A stretch of 11,007 bases of DNA from positions 1 to 11,007 of the forward strand of contig CAJUNX010000026.1 in the NCBI GenBank assembly GCA_910587865.1. Direction: 5' to 3'. The notes beneath the pieces are model-generated. The model saw only the letters and a list, made by a program, of their open reading frames with translations, was not told the origin of the DNA and did no database searches. Position numbers and translations under genes: made by a program. Shown one piece after another: positions 1 to 7,033 of this stretch. Position 1 is the first letter of the stretch. The number at the start of each line of letters is the position of its first letter. Origin of the DNA: an uncultured Roseburia sp. (lineage in GTDB: Bacteria; Bacillota; Clostridia; Lachnospirales; Lachnospiraceae).

Positions 1-3
1 TCA

Positions 4-50
4 CAGTCCTTTATAAAATGCACTCATTTTTAAGAAAGGACTGATTTTTT
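4..50 (+). terminator. Hairpin plus T6 tract overlapping the integrase ribosome site
   Basis: CAGTCCTTT (4-12) is exactly complementary to AAAGGACTG (35-43). Between them, TAAAATG (14-20) pairs with CATTTTTA (25-32) with one bulged T, leaving a CACT loop. The outer stem is followed at once by ATTTTTT (44-50), giving the form of a rho-independent terminator that ends on the base before the integrase ATG. The 3' arm also contains the only plausible Shine-Dalgarno sequence of the integrase gene (AGAAAGGA around 33-40). The same structure could therefore end transcripts from an upstream gene, hide the integrase ribosome site, or do both. The structure is seen directly; its role is inferred. Confidence 0.7.
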
Positions 51-1124
51 ATGCCAAGAGGAAAAGCCGTGCGACGGCCAAATGGTTCTGGCACGATCGT
101 TAAACTGTCAGGAAAACGCCGCAGACCTTACGAAGTCAGAGTGAACACCCACATCAATGAATGGGGATTTCCCGTCTATGATGTTCTCGGACGCTTCGAA
201 AACCGCCTGGATGCGGATATTGCCCTGGCAGAATACAACCGCAATCCGTTTGACGTAAAAAAACGGGATGCCACCTTTGAGGAAGTATATCAGATGTGGT
301 ACGACTGGAAGTATAAAAACCCGGTCAAAACCTATTCCAAAAGTTCCATGTCGTGCACCAGCGGAGCTTTTCAGAAATGTGCCACTCTCCATTGCAGAAA
401 GATCCGGGAGATCCGCACCGGAGATATGCAGATGATTCTTGACGATCATACGCTTTCACATGCGTACATGGAGCATATTGTGAACCTGCTGCACCAGGTA
501 TTTAAATATGCAATAGAATATGATATCATTGACAAGGATTATTCCCGGTACATTCAGATCACAAAAGCCGAGGACGACGAAGCCGGTGTTCCATTCACCC
601 ATGAGGAAATTCAGAAGCTTTGGAGCTGTGTCGATCGGGTTCCTTATGCAGATACTGTTCTGATCCTCATATACACCGGCTGGCGAATCACAGAGCTCCT
701 CACCATGCCGTCTGCAGACGTTGACCTGGAAAACTGGCTGATGACCGGCGGCGTGAAGACTGCTGCGGGAAAAAACAGGATTGTACCGATCCATTCAGCG
801 GTCAGAAGCCTCGTAGCGCGCCGCCACATGCCCGAAAACCGCTTTTTTATCTGTGATCCGGACAGTGGTAAAAATGTCACAAAAACAGCTTATTACAGAT
901 TATTCCGCACAGTTTTAGAACGTGCCGACATCACAGAGAAGCACACGCCGCACGACTGCCGACACACCTTTGTGTCCCTCCTAGACTCCGCGGGAGCAAA
1001 CGAAGTATGTATTGACCGGCTGGCCGGACATGCATCCAAAACCCTGACCAGGCGGACATATACTCATAAAGATATTGAAGAGCTTCGTGAAGCTGTGGAG
1101 CTTATAAAAACAGGCCCCCAGTGA
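51..1124 (+). CDS. Tyrosine recombinase / phage-type integrase
   Basis: A 357-residue site-specific recombinase that should cut and rejoin DNA at attachment sites through a 3'-phosphotyrosine intermediate. Residues 1-70 form a basic N-terminal arm-binding-type region (RPNGSGTI at 9-16, then a predicted beta-rich stretch). Residues about 73-170 resemble the SAM-like core-binding domain. The catalytic domain follows with the full set: R212 in TGWRITELL, K236 in GGVKTAAGK, H301 and R304 in HDCRHTF, H327 in LAGH, and nucleophile Y337 in RRTYTH. The ATG at 51 has AGAAAGGA about 10 nt upstream, inside a hairpin. The length is usual for the family and nothing is truncated. The gene is convergent with the minus-strand block and is AT-richer than it, which fits the end of an integrative element extending left of the window. 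The family call is firm; the element type (ICE, prophage or other island) cannot be told from here. Confidence 0.95.
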   Translation: MPRGKAVRRPNGSGTIVKLSGKRRRPYEVRVNTHINEWGFPVYDVLGRFENRLDADIALAEYNRNPFDVKKRDATFEEVYQMWYDWKYKNPVKTYSKSSMSCTSGAFQKCATLHCRKIREIRTGDMQMILDDHTLSHAYMEHIVNLLHQVFKYAIEYDIIDKDYSRYIQITKAEDDEAGVPFTHEEIQKLWSCVDRVPYADTVLILIYTGWRITELLTMPSADVDLENWLMTGGVKTAAGKNRIVPIHSAVRSLVARRHMPENRFFICDPDSGKNVTKTAYYRLFRTVLERADITEKHTPHDCRHTFVSLLDSAGANEVCIDRLAGHASKTLTRRTYTHKDIEELREAVELIKTGPQ

Positions 1125-1140
1125 TCGTTCTCCGGGGGCT
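1106..1140 (-). terminator. Probable leftward intrinsic terminator straddling the integrase stop codon
   Basis: GCCCCC (1114-1119) and GGGGGC (1134-1139) form a 6-bp GC stem, extended by a G-U pair (1113/1140), with a 14-nt loop that includes the integrase TGA. On the plus strand no T tract follows. On the minus strand the stem is followed within 3 nt by five Ts, the complement of A5 at 1106-1110. The arrangement suits termination of leftward transcripts from the lipoprotein/pyr block better than termination of the integrase message. The long loop weakens the call. Confidence 0.45.
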
Positions 1141-1316
1141 CCATCTGTGTCACTAATATGTCACTAGTAAAATTTAAAGCATTAAAACATAGTCTGTGCT
1201 GATTTCATCAACATGCCGGATTTACTGCATTTTTTCATCAGTCCCGCGCACATGTTCTGTATCAAAACCAGCACGAACTAAAGTTTTCTTAATTTTTCGA
1301 TATCAGAGTCCGGCGC
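1125..1316. other. AT-rich intergenic spacer, candidate element/chromosome junction
   Basis: The spacer separates the convergent integrase and DUF1266 lipoprotein genes. It is clearly AT-richer than the sequence right of about 1310. It holds twin TGTCACTA repeats (1148-1155, 1159-1166) and two TTTCATCA copies (1203-1210, 1233-1240). No recognisable gene, tRNA or T-tailed terminator is seen apart from the hairpin at its left edge. If the integrase marks the end of an element, the attachment core should lie here, but it cannot be fixed without the other end. Confidence 0.5.
1148..1166 (+). repeat. Twin TGTCACTA direct repeats downstream of the integrase
   Basis: TGTCACTA occurs at 1148-1155 and 1159-1166, 11 bp apart start to start, which places both on one face of the helix. 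Paired short direct repeats just beyond an integrase gene are typical of arm-type binding sites for the recombinase N-terminal domain. The repeats are seen directly; the binding role is inferred. Confidence 0.5.
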
Positions 1317-2573
1317 CTACCATGTCTTTTCCAGCGCCGTATTATAATCCACCGCATACGGATTGTCCGCGCGGCTCTTTAAGTCCTCATAGACCGCACG
1401 GCGCTCGTCCGAGCTCTCCTCCGCCCAGTACTCATAACCGCGCAGATAGCTGTCGATCAGCTCGTCCCAGGACGTGTACAGCGGCTGGATGGCTGCCGCG
1501 AGCTCCAGCGAGAGATCCAGTGCCTCCTGCTCCGTGTAGTAGCCGGCCAGATAATAGAAGCCGAGAAGATTCATCGCACGGCAGTAATCCCAGGCGTCAA
1601 TCGCCTCCGGCCCGAATTCCTTATAATACCGGTAACCGTCCGCAAGCGCTTTTGCACCGGCATCATCCACCTCGTAATACTGCAGCACAAATGCCTCGCG
1701 CTCCTCCTCCGGCACGTCCCCGATACCGGCGGCATCCAGATACTCCATATCATCGACAAAACCGACACGGTGCCCTTCCGTGAGAATCCAGGACATTGTC
1801 TCGTCCGCCGTTGCCCTGTCCGTCACGCCCCAGGAACTGTCCAGTATGCTCTGCGCCACCGTCATGGATTCCTCATTTGCGGGAAGCCCTGCAAACCTGC
1901 TGTAATCCCAGTCGTTTAACTCGGTTAGAATCGCACAGGTCGCGTTAAACCAGCGCAGTGTATCCGTGAGTTCCGTCGCAAACGCATCCTCTTCCTCCGG
2001 GACATTTTCCACAAATCTGGAGCAGGATGCCTTTGCTGCTGTGATCTGATCCGTCGTCTTCGTACTCCAGCAGTACATGAGCGCATAAAATGCATATTCG
2101 GTCTCACCGTATACGACATATGCCTTCACATCCACCTGGTCAAAGTTTGCTTTGCCGGTGCCGGCCTCCACATTGCTCATGCCCGGAACCGCCGGCGCTT
2201 CGGTGTTTTCCCCGTCCGGGGTATAGCCGTAACTATCCTCCACAAGCGCTTTTACCTCGCTCATCTCAGACGTGATCTGCATCGCTCCGCGCTTTGGGAA
2301 CTGCATCAGAATCGCTGCTTCCGTCCCCTGCTCGTTCTGTGCGCACAGCCAGAAATCCACGCCCATATCCGACAGGCCGAGATCCTCCTCGGTCCAGTTC
2401 TGATTCAGGTAAAAGGACGCGCTGCCGTCCTCCGTGACAAACTCCTTCATCTCCGCAAGAAACTCCTCCTGCGTTTTCGCCTTTGCACCGCATCCGGACA
2501 GCGCCCCGAGTGCCAGTGCCAGTGCGAGCACTGCCGCAAACAGGCGTCTCCCTCTCCTCCAGTACTCCTTCAT
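1317..2573 (-). CDS. DUF1266-domain lipoprotein
   Basis: A 418-residue predicted lipoprotein. Basic residues (KEYWRRGRR) precede a hydrophobic stretch and the lipobox LSGC, with lipidated Cys at 28, so it should be anchored to the outer face of the membrane. Residues about 30-190 are an unassigned region resembling the extracellular part of other clostridial lipoproteins. The C-terminal part (about 247-384) carries hallmarks I associate with DUF1266: WGVT (248-251), LTEGHR, WDYCRAMNLLGFYYLAGY (328-345), TEQEA, and SWDELIDSYLRGYEYW (368-383). The domain's function is unknown. I prefer the ATG at 2573, which has GGAAGGGG 11 nt upstream, over the in-frame ATG at 2600, which has no ribosome site. 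The gene lies 37 nt downstream of pyrD and probably shares its transcript. It is convergent with the integrase gene. A specific role, including any in pyrimidine metabolism, cannot be inferred. Confidence 0.85.
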   Translation of the reverse strand: MKEYWRRGRRLFAAVLALALALGALSGCGAKAKTQEEFLAEMKEFVTEDGSASFYLNQNWTEEDLGLSDMGVDFWLCAQNEQGTEAAILMQFPKRGAMQITSEMSEVKALVEDSYGYTPDGENTEAPAVPGMSNVEAGTGKANFDQVDVKAYVVYGETEYAFYALMYCWSTKTTDQITAAKASCSRFVENVPEEEDAFATELTDTLRWFNATCAILTELNDWDYSRFAGLPANEESMTVAQSILDSSWGVTDRATADETMSWILTEGHRVGFVDDMEYLDAAGIGDVPEEEREAFVLQYYEVDDAGAKALADGYRYYKEFGPEAIDAWDYCRAMNLLGFYYLAGYYTEQEALDLSLELAAAIQPLYTSWDELIDSYLRGYEYWAEESSDERRAVYEDLKSRADNPYAVDYNTALEKTW

Positions 2574-2584
2574 GTTCTTCGTTT

Positions 2585-2592
2585 CCCCTTCC
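2585..2592 (-). promoter_or_regulatory. Ribosome site deciding the DUF1266 lipoprotein start
   Basis: The minus strand reads GGAAGGGG here, 11 nt before the ATG at 2573. The alternative ATG at 2600 has only a pyrimidine/purine mix with no GGAGG-like run upstream. Choosing 2573 also leaves a signal peptide that begins in the usual way, with a short basic n-region. Confidence 0.6.
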
Positions 2593-2610
2593 TTTTTCAT
2601 AATGATCCGG

Positions 2611-3513
2611 TCAGCTTACACTTCCGACCAGCTCGCTGATATCCGCGATCTGATACTGCTCCATGTAATCCCGGATTCCTTCGATGATCTGCTCTGTCGC
2701 GCGCGGATTCGCAAAATTCGCCGTACCCACAGCCACTGCTGTCGCGCCCGCCAGGATCAGTTCGATGGCATCTTCCGCGGTTAAGATCCCGCCCATCCCG
2801 ATGATGGGGATATGAACCGCCTGCGCCGTCTCGTACACCATCCGCACCGCCACGGGGTGTACAGCCGGGCCCGAGAGACCCCCGGTCCGGTTCGCCAGCG
2901 CAAAACGTCTGTTATGTATATCAATCTTCATGCCGGTGATCGTATTGATCATGGAGACCGCATCTGCTCCGCCGGCCTCCGCGGCACGCGCCATCTCCGT
3001 GATATCCGTGACATTCGGCGAGAGCTTCATGATGACCGGCTGTCTGGCGTGGCGCTTCACTTCATTTGTAATTGCCTCTACCGCCTTCGGGTTCTGGCCG
3101 AACGCAATCCCTCCCTCCTTCACATTCGGGCAGGAGATATTGATCTCCAGGAGGTCCACGGGCTGGTCGGAAAGCCGCTCCGCCACCGCGACGTATTCCT
3201 CTGCGGTGTGGCCGCAGACATTGACGATGATACGCGTGTCAAACTTTTTTAAAAACGGAATATCCCGCTCGATAAAGAGATCAATCCCCGGATTCTGCAG
3301 TCCGATGGCATTTAACATGCCCCCGTACACCTCCGCCACCCGCGGGGTCGGATTGCCCTCCCAGGGCACGTTTGCCACCCCTTTTGTCACCACGGCGCCG
3401 AGTCGGTTTAAATCCACAAATTCCGCATATTCTTCCCCGGAGCCGAACGTCCCGGAAGCCGTCATCACCGGATTTTTCAGCGTGATTCCGCACAGTTTTG
3501 TCTTCATATTCAT
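2611..3513 (-). CDS. pyrD: Dihydroorotate dehydrogenase B (NAD+), catalytic subunit
   Basis: A 300-residue FMN-dependent TIM-barrel enzyme oxidising dihydroorotate to orotate, the fourth step of de novo UMP synthesis, in the cytoplasm. Seen in the sequence: the N-terminal KNPVMTASGTFGSG motif, the TKGV strand, NPTPR and GLQNPG, and the active-site loop NISCPNVKEGG carrying the class 1B catalytic Cys. Also seen are the MKLSPNVTD strand, the GGLSGPAVHP phosphate-binding region and GMGGI with AGATAVAVGTANF, which form the FMN phosphate site near the C terminus. Cys rather than Ser as base, together with adjacent pyrK, identifies class 1B. Length is normal. The ATG at 3513 follows GGAGGAGGTGG and overlaps the pyrK stop by one base (TGATG), which implies translational coupling. 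A second ATG two codons later is possible. Confidence 0.97.
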   Translation of the reverse strand: MNMKTKLCGITLKNPVMTASGTFGSGEEYAEFVDLNRLGAVVTKGVANVPWEGNPTPRVAEVYGGMLNAIGLQNPGIDLFIERDIPFLKKFDTRIIVNVCGHTAEEYVAVAERLSDQPVDLLEINISCPNVKEGGIAFGQNPKAVEAITNEVKRHARQPVIMKLSPNVTDITEMARAAEAGGADAVSMINTITGMKIDIHNRRFALANRTGGLSGPAVHPVAVRMVYETAQAVHIPIIGMGGILTAEDAIELILAGATAVAVGTANFANPRATEQIIEGIRDYMEQYQIADISELVGSVS

Positions 3514-4328
3514 CAGAATTCCACCTCCTCCGCGCGAAATACAGGCCCTTCCTTACAGATCCGCTTATTCCGGACATTGGTGTGCGCATCCTTTTGTGCG
3601 GAACGGCACACGCAGGCGAGACACGCGCCGATTCCGCAGGCCATCCGCTCCTCCATGGAAATCCAGCACTCCATCCGTTTTCCCGCCGCATACTTTTTCA
3701 GCGCCCGAAGCATGGGCGCAGGCCCGCAGGCGTAAATGATCTCCGCTTCCAGTCCGTTCTCCCGGATCGCGTCGAGCACATTTCCCTCCGTCCCCGCACT
3801 GCCGTCCTCCGTGGCGATAAAAACGGTTCCCTGCGCCCTGAACTCCTCCAGAAGAAACAGTTCGTCGCGAAATCCCAGCACGATCTGTTTTTCGCAGTCC
3901 AGCTGCTTTGCAAGCTCAAGAAGCGGCGGAATACCGATCCCTCCCCCGATCAGAAAGGCCGGCTTTTCTTTCAGCGGAAACCCGTTTCCGAGCGGCCCTG
4001 TGACCTTTAGCTGCATGCCGGTGTGCATTCCGGAAAACTCCTTTGTTCCCTTTCCGGCCACCCGGTATACCAGCCGGATCGCGCCGTCTTTTCTGTCGAT
4101 CTCACAGATGCTGACGGGACGCGGCAGCAGTCTGCTCCCCTCGTTGCAGTACACGGATAAAAACTGTCCCGCCCGCGCATGCGCCGCGATCTGATCCGTG
4201 CGCAGCCACATACTGTAGATGTCGTCCGCGATCTCCTCCTGACGAATGATGATCGCCGTTTCCTCAAACCGCCTGAATGTTGTGTGCACCATAGCTTTAC
4301 CCCATTTCCGCGCTTTTACCGCGCTCAT
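3513..4328 (-). CDS. pyrK: Dihydroorotate dehydrogenase B, electron-transfer subunit PyrK
   Basis: The FAD and [2Fe-2S] subunit that carries electrons from the PyrDB FMN to NAD+. It has the ferredoxin-reductase-like fold: RLLPRPVSICE (67-77) is the FAD-binding RPxS motif, and LIGGGIGIPPLLELAKQL (127-143 region) is the nucleotide-binding glycine loop. YACGPAPM (199-206) is the conserved NAD-domain turn. The iron-sulfur ligands are C231, C236 and C239 in MACGIGACLACVC, plus C258 in RICKEGP. The start overlaps the pyrC stop as ATGA, with an AGGA about 10 nt upstream. An alternative ATG at 4292 (residue 13) would give 259 residues, nearer the usual family length, with the extra 12 residues simply basic. 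The function call is secure; the start is less so. Confidence 0.96.
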   Translation of the reverse strand: MSAVKARKWGKAMVHTTFRRFEETAIIIRQEEIADDIYSMWLRTDQIAAHARAGQFLSVYCNEGSRLLPRPVSICEIDRKDGAIRLVYRVAGKGTKEFSGMHTGMQLKVTGPLGNGFPLKEKPAFLIGGGIGIPPLLELAKQLDCEKQIVLGFRDELFLLEEFRAQGTVFIATEDGSAGTEGNVLDAIRENGLEAEIIYACGPAPMLRALKKYAAGKRMECWISMEERMACGIGACLACVCRSAQKDAHTNVRNKRICKEGPVFRAEEVEF

Positions 4329-5662
4329 ACTGATTCGTTCCTGTCCTCATAAACCGGCATTCCGTCTACAATCGTCATTCTGACTTTTCCGGTCACTTCT
4401 CTCCCGTGAAACGGCGTATTTTTTGACTTGCCGGCAAACTTATTTTTATCGATACGGTATGTGCTGCGGGGATCAAAGATCACGAGATCCGCCGTGTTTC
4501 CGGGACGAATATCCCCTTTTTTCAAGCCGAGAATCTCCGCGGGACGGCTGCTCATCTTCTCCGCCATCTGCATCGGCGTCAGATACCCGCCCAGCACCAG
4601 CTCCGTATACGTGAGGGCTGCTGCTGTCTCAAGGCCGACAATCCCGAACGGCGCCCGCTTCATCGACGTGTTCTTCTCCTCAGACGTGTGCGGGGCATGA
4701 TCCGTGGAGATCACATCCATGATGCCGTCCCGCAGCCCTTCTCTGAGCGCCTGCACATCCTCTTTTGTGCGGAGCGGCGGATTCATTTTAAAATCCGGAT
4801 CGGCATCCGCTTCCGTCATGACTTTTTTCTCCGCATCCATGACCGCTTCCTTCTTTCTGATATCATCCGAAGTCAGCGTAAAATGATGCGGACACACCTC
4901 CGCCGTCACCCGGATTCCCGCTTCCTTTCCAACCTTTGTCATCCATACGGAGTTTTTCGTGGAGCAGTGGCACAGATGAAGCTTTGCCCCGGTATCCCCG
5001 CTTAACATGATGTCACGCGCCACGATCACATCCTCGACCGAATTGGTGATCCCGGGCAGTCCAAGCTCCCTCGCATTCCCGTCCTCATTCATCACGCCGC
5101 CGCGGACCAGGCTGATGTCCTCACAGTGCGCAAGCACCACGATCCCGTGTTCCGCCGCCAGCTTCATCGCCTCCCGGTAGAGCCCTGTGTCCATGACGGA
5201 TTTTCCGTCCTCGCTGATCGCGGGGATCCCTGCTTTTACCATGCCGGCGATGTCGGAGAGTTCTTCTCCCTTCTGTCCCTTCGTCACTGCACCGGCCTGC
5301 AGCACATGCACGATGCCGACGTCCTCTGCCTTGTGATGCACGTAGCTTATCACGTCGGGGTTGTCCGCCACGGGCCTGGTATTCGGCATCGCCAGGATCG
5401 TCGTGTATCCGCCGCGCGCCGCCGCCAGGCATCCGGTCTCAATCGTCTCCTTCTGCTCAAATCCGGGGTCTCTCAGATGCACATGCATATCGATGAATCC
5501 CGGCATGACATAGCATCCTTCCGCATCGACAATGCGATCGGCCGCCACATCGATTTCTGCGGCGATTTCCTTTACGACCCCCTGCTCCACCAGCACGTCC
5601 GCCACCGCATCCGTACCGTCTGCAGGATTTAACACATGGCCGTGCCTGATCAATAACGTCAT
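4325..5662 (-). CDS. pyrC: Dihydroorotase (class I, metal-dependent)
   Basis: An amidohydrolase of 445 residues that cyclises carbamoyl-aspartate to dihydroorotate, the third step of UMP synthesis. Zinc ligands and catalytic residues are all visible: H60 and H62 in DMHVHLRDPGFEQKET, D152 in SEDGKS, H179 in LAHCED, H232 in LHLCHCSTKNS, and D321 in STDHAPHTSEEK. The conserved NPPLR and APFGIVGLET stretches are present. The protein is slightly long for class I enzymes; a charged lysine/alanine-rich segment near 268-290, before FKMNPPLR, accounts for most of the excess. The ATG at 5662 is chosen because GGGAGGG sits 5 nt upstream and the family's N terminus (LLIRHGHVLNP) begins there. An upstream in-frame ATG at 5731 has no ribosome site. 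The gene lies 69 nt downstream of hflX and its end overlaps pyrK by 4 nt. Confidence 0.96.
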   Translation of the reverse strand: MTLLIRHGHVLNPADGTDAVADVLVEQGVVKEIAAEIDVAADRIVDAEGCYVMPGFIDMHVHLRDPGFEQKETIETGCLAAARGGYTTILAMPNTRPVADNPDVISYVHHKAEDVGIVHVLQAGAVTKGQKGEELSDIAGMVKAGIPAISEDGKSVMDTGLYREAMKLAAEHGIVVLAHCEDISLVRGGVMNEDGNARELGLPGITNSVEDVIVARDIMLSGDTGAKLHLCHCSTKNSVWMTKVGKEAGIRVTAEVCPHHFTLTSDDIRKKEAVMDAEKKVMTEADADPDFKMNPPLRTKEDVQALREGLRDGIMDVISTDHAPHTSEEKNTSMKRAPFGIVGLETAAALTYTELVLGGYLTPMQMAEKMSSRPAEILGLKKGDIRPGNTADLVIFDPRSTYRIDKNKFAGKSKNTPFHGREVTGKVRMTIVDGMPVYEDRNESV

Positions 5663-5667
5663 AGTTT

Positions 5668-5674
5668 CCCTCCC
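5668..5674 (-). promoter_or_regulatory. Ribosome site deciding the pyrC start
   Basis: The minus strand reads GGGAGGG 5 nt before the ATG at 5662. The alternative upstream ATG at 5731 abuts the hflX TAA and has no purine-rich site in front of it, and the 23 residues it would add are basic and unlike any dihydroorotase N terminus. Confidence 0.75.
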
Positions 5675-5731
5675 ATTTCCGGTTTTATTTCTGCCTGTCC
5701 GCCTCCGCTTTCCGGCCTGAGCCTGCCCCAT

Positions 5732-7033
5732 TTAAAGTCTGGCGTACAGGTCTGCGGGCACATAGGCCCGGATACAGATCCCCTCCGGCCGGTATTCCTC
5801 CGATAAAAGCTCCCCCTGCCTGCGGATCCGCTGAAGAATTCCCGCATCTCCATAAGGAATCGTCCGCTCCACGAGAATTTTATTTTCCCGGAGAAGATCG
5901 CACAAAAGCTCCGTGAGTTCCCCAAGCCCCGTCCCGTTTATCGCGGAGATCCCGAGCGTATGGTCCGCAGCGGCATCCCGCAGGGGTTCTGCGTCCGTCA
6001 CGGCATCCTGTTTGTTAAACAGCGCCACCACCGTCTTTCCCCGGATGCCGAGATCCTTGAGCGTGTCATAGACCGTCTGCATCTGTACCTCCCGCTGCGG
6101 ACTCGACGCATCCACCACATGCAGAATGATATCCGCGTATTTTGCCTCCTCGAGCGTACTTTTGAATGCCTCGATCAGGTGATGCGGCAGCTTGCGGATA
6201 AATCCGACCGTATCGGTCAGCAGAATCTCCTGCCTGCCGGGCAGCTCCAAGACACGCGTCGTCGGATCAAGCGTCGCAAACAGCTTATCCTCCTCTAAGA
6301 CTCCCGCGTCAGTCAGACGGTTTAACAATGTGGACTTCCCGGCATTGGTGTAGCCGACGAGCGCCGCCACCGGAATCTGCTGCTTCTGACGCTTTGCCCG
6401 GGTGATCTCACGGTGCTGCCTGACCTCTTTTAATTCGCGGTTTAACTGCGCGATCCGGTCGCGGATCAGACGCCGGTCCGACTCCAGCTTATTTTCTCCG
6501 GGCCCTCTTGTCCCGATGCCGCCGCCCAGACGCGACATGGAACGCCCGAGTCCGGTCAGGCGGCTTAAGCGGTATTTTAACTGCGCCAGCTCGACCTGCA
6601 GCTTTCCCTCGCTGGTGGTCGCACGTGCCGCGAAGATATCCAGGATCACCAGTGTCCGGTCCATCACCTTCGTCTCCAGTGCCTCCTCCAGATTTTTAAG
6701 CTGTGCCGGAGAAAGCTCGTCGTCACAGACGATCCCCGTCGCATTGCACTCCGCAATCAGCTGCGCGAGTTCCTTTACTTTTCCGGTTCCCACATAGGTG
6801 CCGGGGTGTATCTGCTCCCGCTTCTGCAAAAGCCTGCCCGCAACGCCCGCGCCCGCGGTCTTCACCAGCTCCTCCAGCTCGTCCAGCGAAGCATCCGACG
6901 CCGCGTCCGCATCCGAAGAGGCATGATCCTCCAACGACGCCGTGTTTCCCCCCGCTCTGCCGGTTTCTTCTCTGGCCACGCCGACTAAAATCACGCGCTC
7001 TTCCAGTCCCCCTATTTCAATGAATTCCGTCAT
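5732..7033 (-). CDS. hflX: Ribosome-associated GTPase HflX
   Basis: A 433-residue GTPase of the OBG-HflX group. In other bacteria HflX binds the 50S subunit and splits stalled or hibernating 70S ribosomes. The N-terminal HflX domain (about 50-215) holds the diagnostic YVGTGKVKEL, VMDRTLVILDIFAARATT and SRLGGGIGTRGPGENKLE stretches. The G domain follows with G1 GYTNAGKS (227-234), switch I DPTTR (256-260), G3 DTVG (274-277), G4 NKQD (340-343) and G5 SAIN (363-366). A C-terminal domain ends in AYVPADLYARL. The ATG at 7033 has AGGAGGAG immediately upstream. Unusual is an Ala/Ser/Asp-rich low-complexity insertion (about 22-50) between the first strand (RVILVGV) and the LDELEELVKTAGA helix. The gene is 101 nt downstream of the TPR lipoprotein gene and 69 nt upstream of pyrC. 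Confidence 0.97.
   Translation of the reverse strand: MTEFIEIGGLEERVILVGVAREETGRAGGNTASLEDHASSDADAASDASLDELEELVKTAGAGVAGRLLQKREQIHPGTYVGTGKVKELAQLIAECNATGIVCDDELSPAQLKNLEEALETKVMDRTLVILDIFAARATTSEGKLQVELAQLKYRLSRLTGLGRSMSRLGGGIGTRGPGENKLESDRRLIRDRIAQLNRELKEVRQHREITRAKRQKQQIPVAALVGYTNAGKSTLLNRLTDAGVLEEDKLFATLDPTTRVLELPGRQEILLTDTVGFIRKLPHHLIEAFKSTLEEAKYADIILHVVDASSPQREVQMQTVYDTLKDLGIRGKTVVALFNKQDAVTDAEPLRDAAADHTLGISAINGTGLGELTELLCDLLRENKILVERTIPYGDAGILQRIRRQGELLSEEYRPEGICIRAYVPADLYARL

Noticed and set aside
1222..1302. Minus-strand open frame of 26 codons ending in a TAA, with a protein-like composition, in the spacer right of the integrase.
   Set aside because: There is no start codon with a ribosome site, a stop lies directly upstream, and I recognise no family. 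It may be the decayed tail of a gene at the attachment site, but this cannot be supported.
1196..1783. Plus-strand open frame of 195 codons opposite the DUF1266 lipoprotein gene.
   Set aside because: Its translation is Pro/Arg/Ser-rich junk typical of the reverse complement of a GC-rich gene, and the opposite frame has a clear signal peptide and domain.
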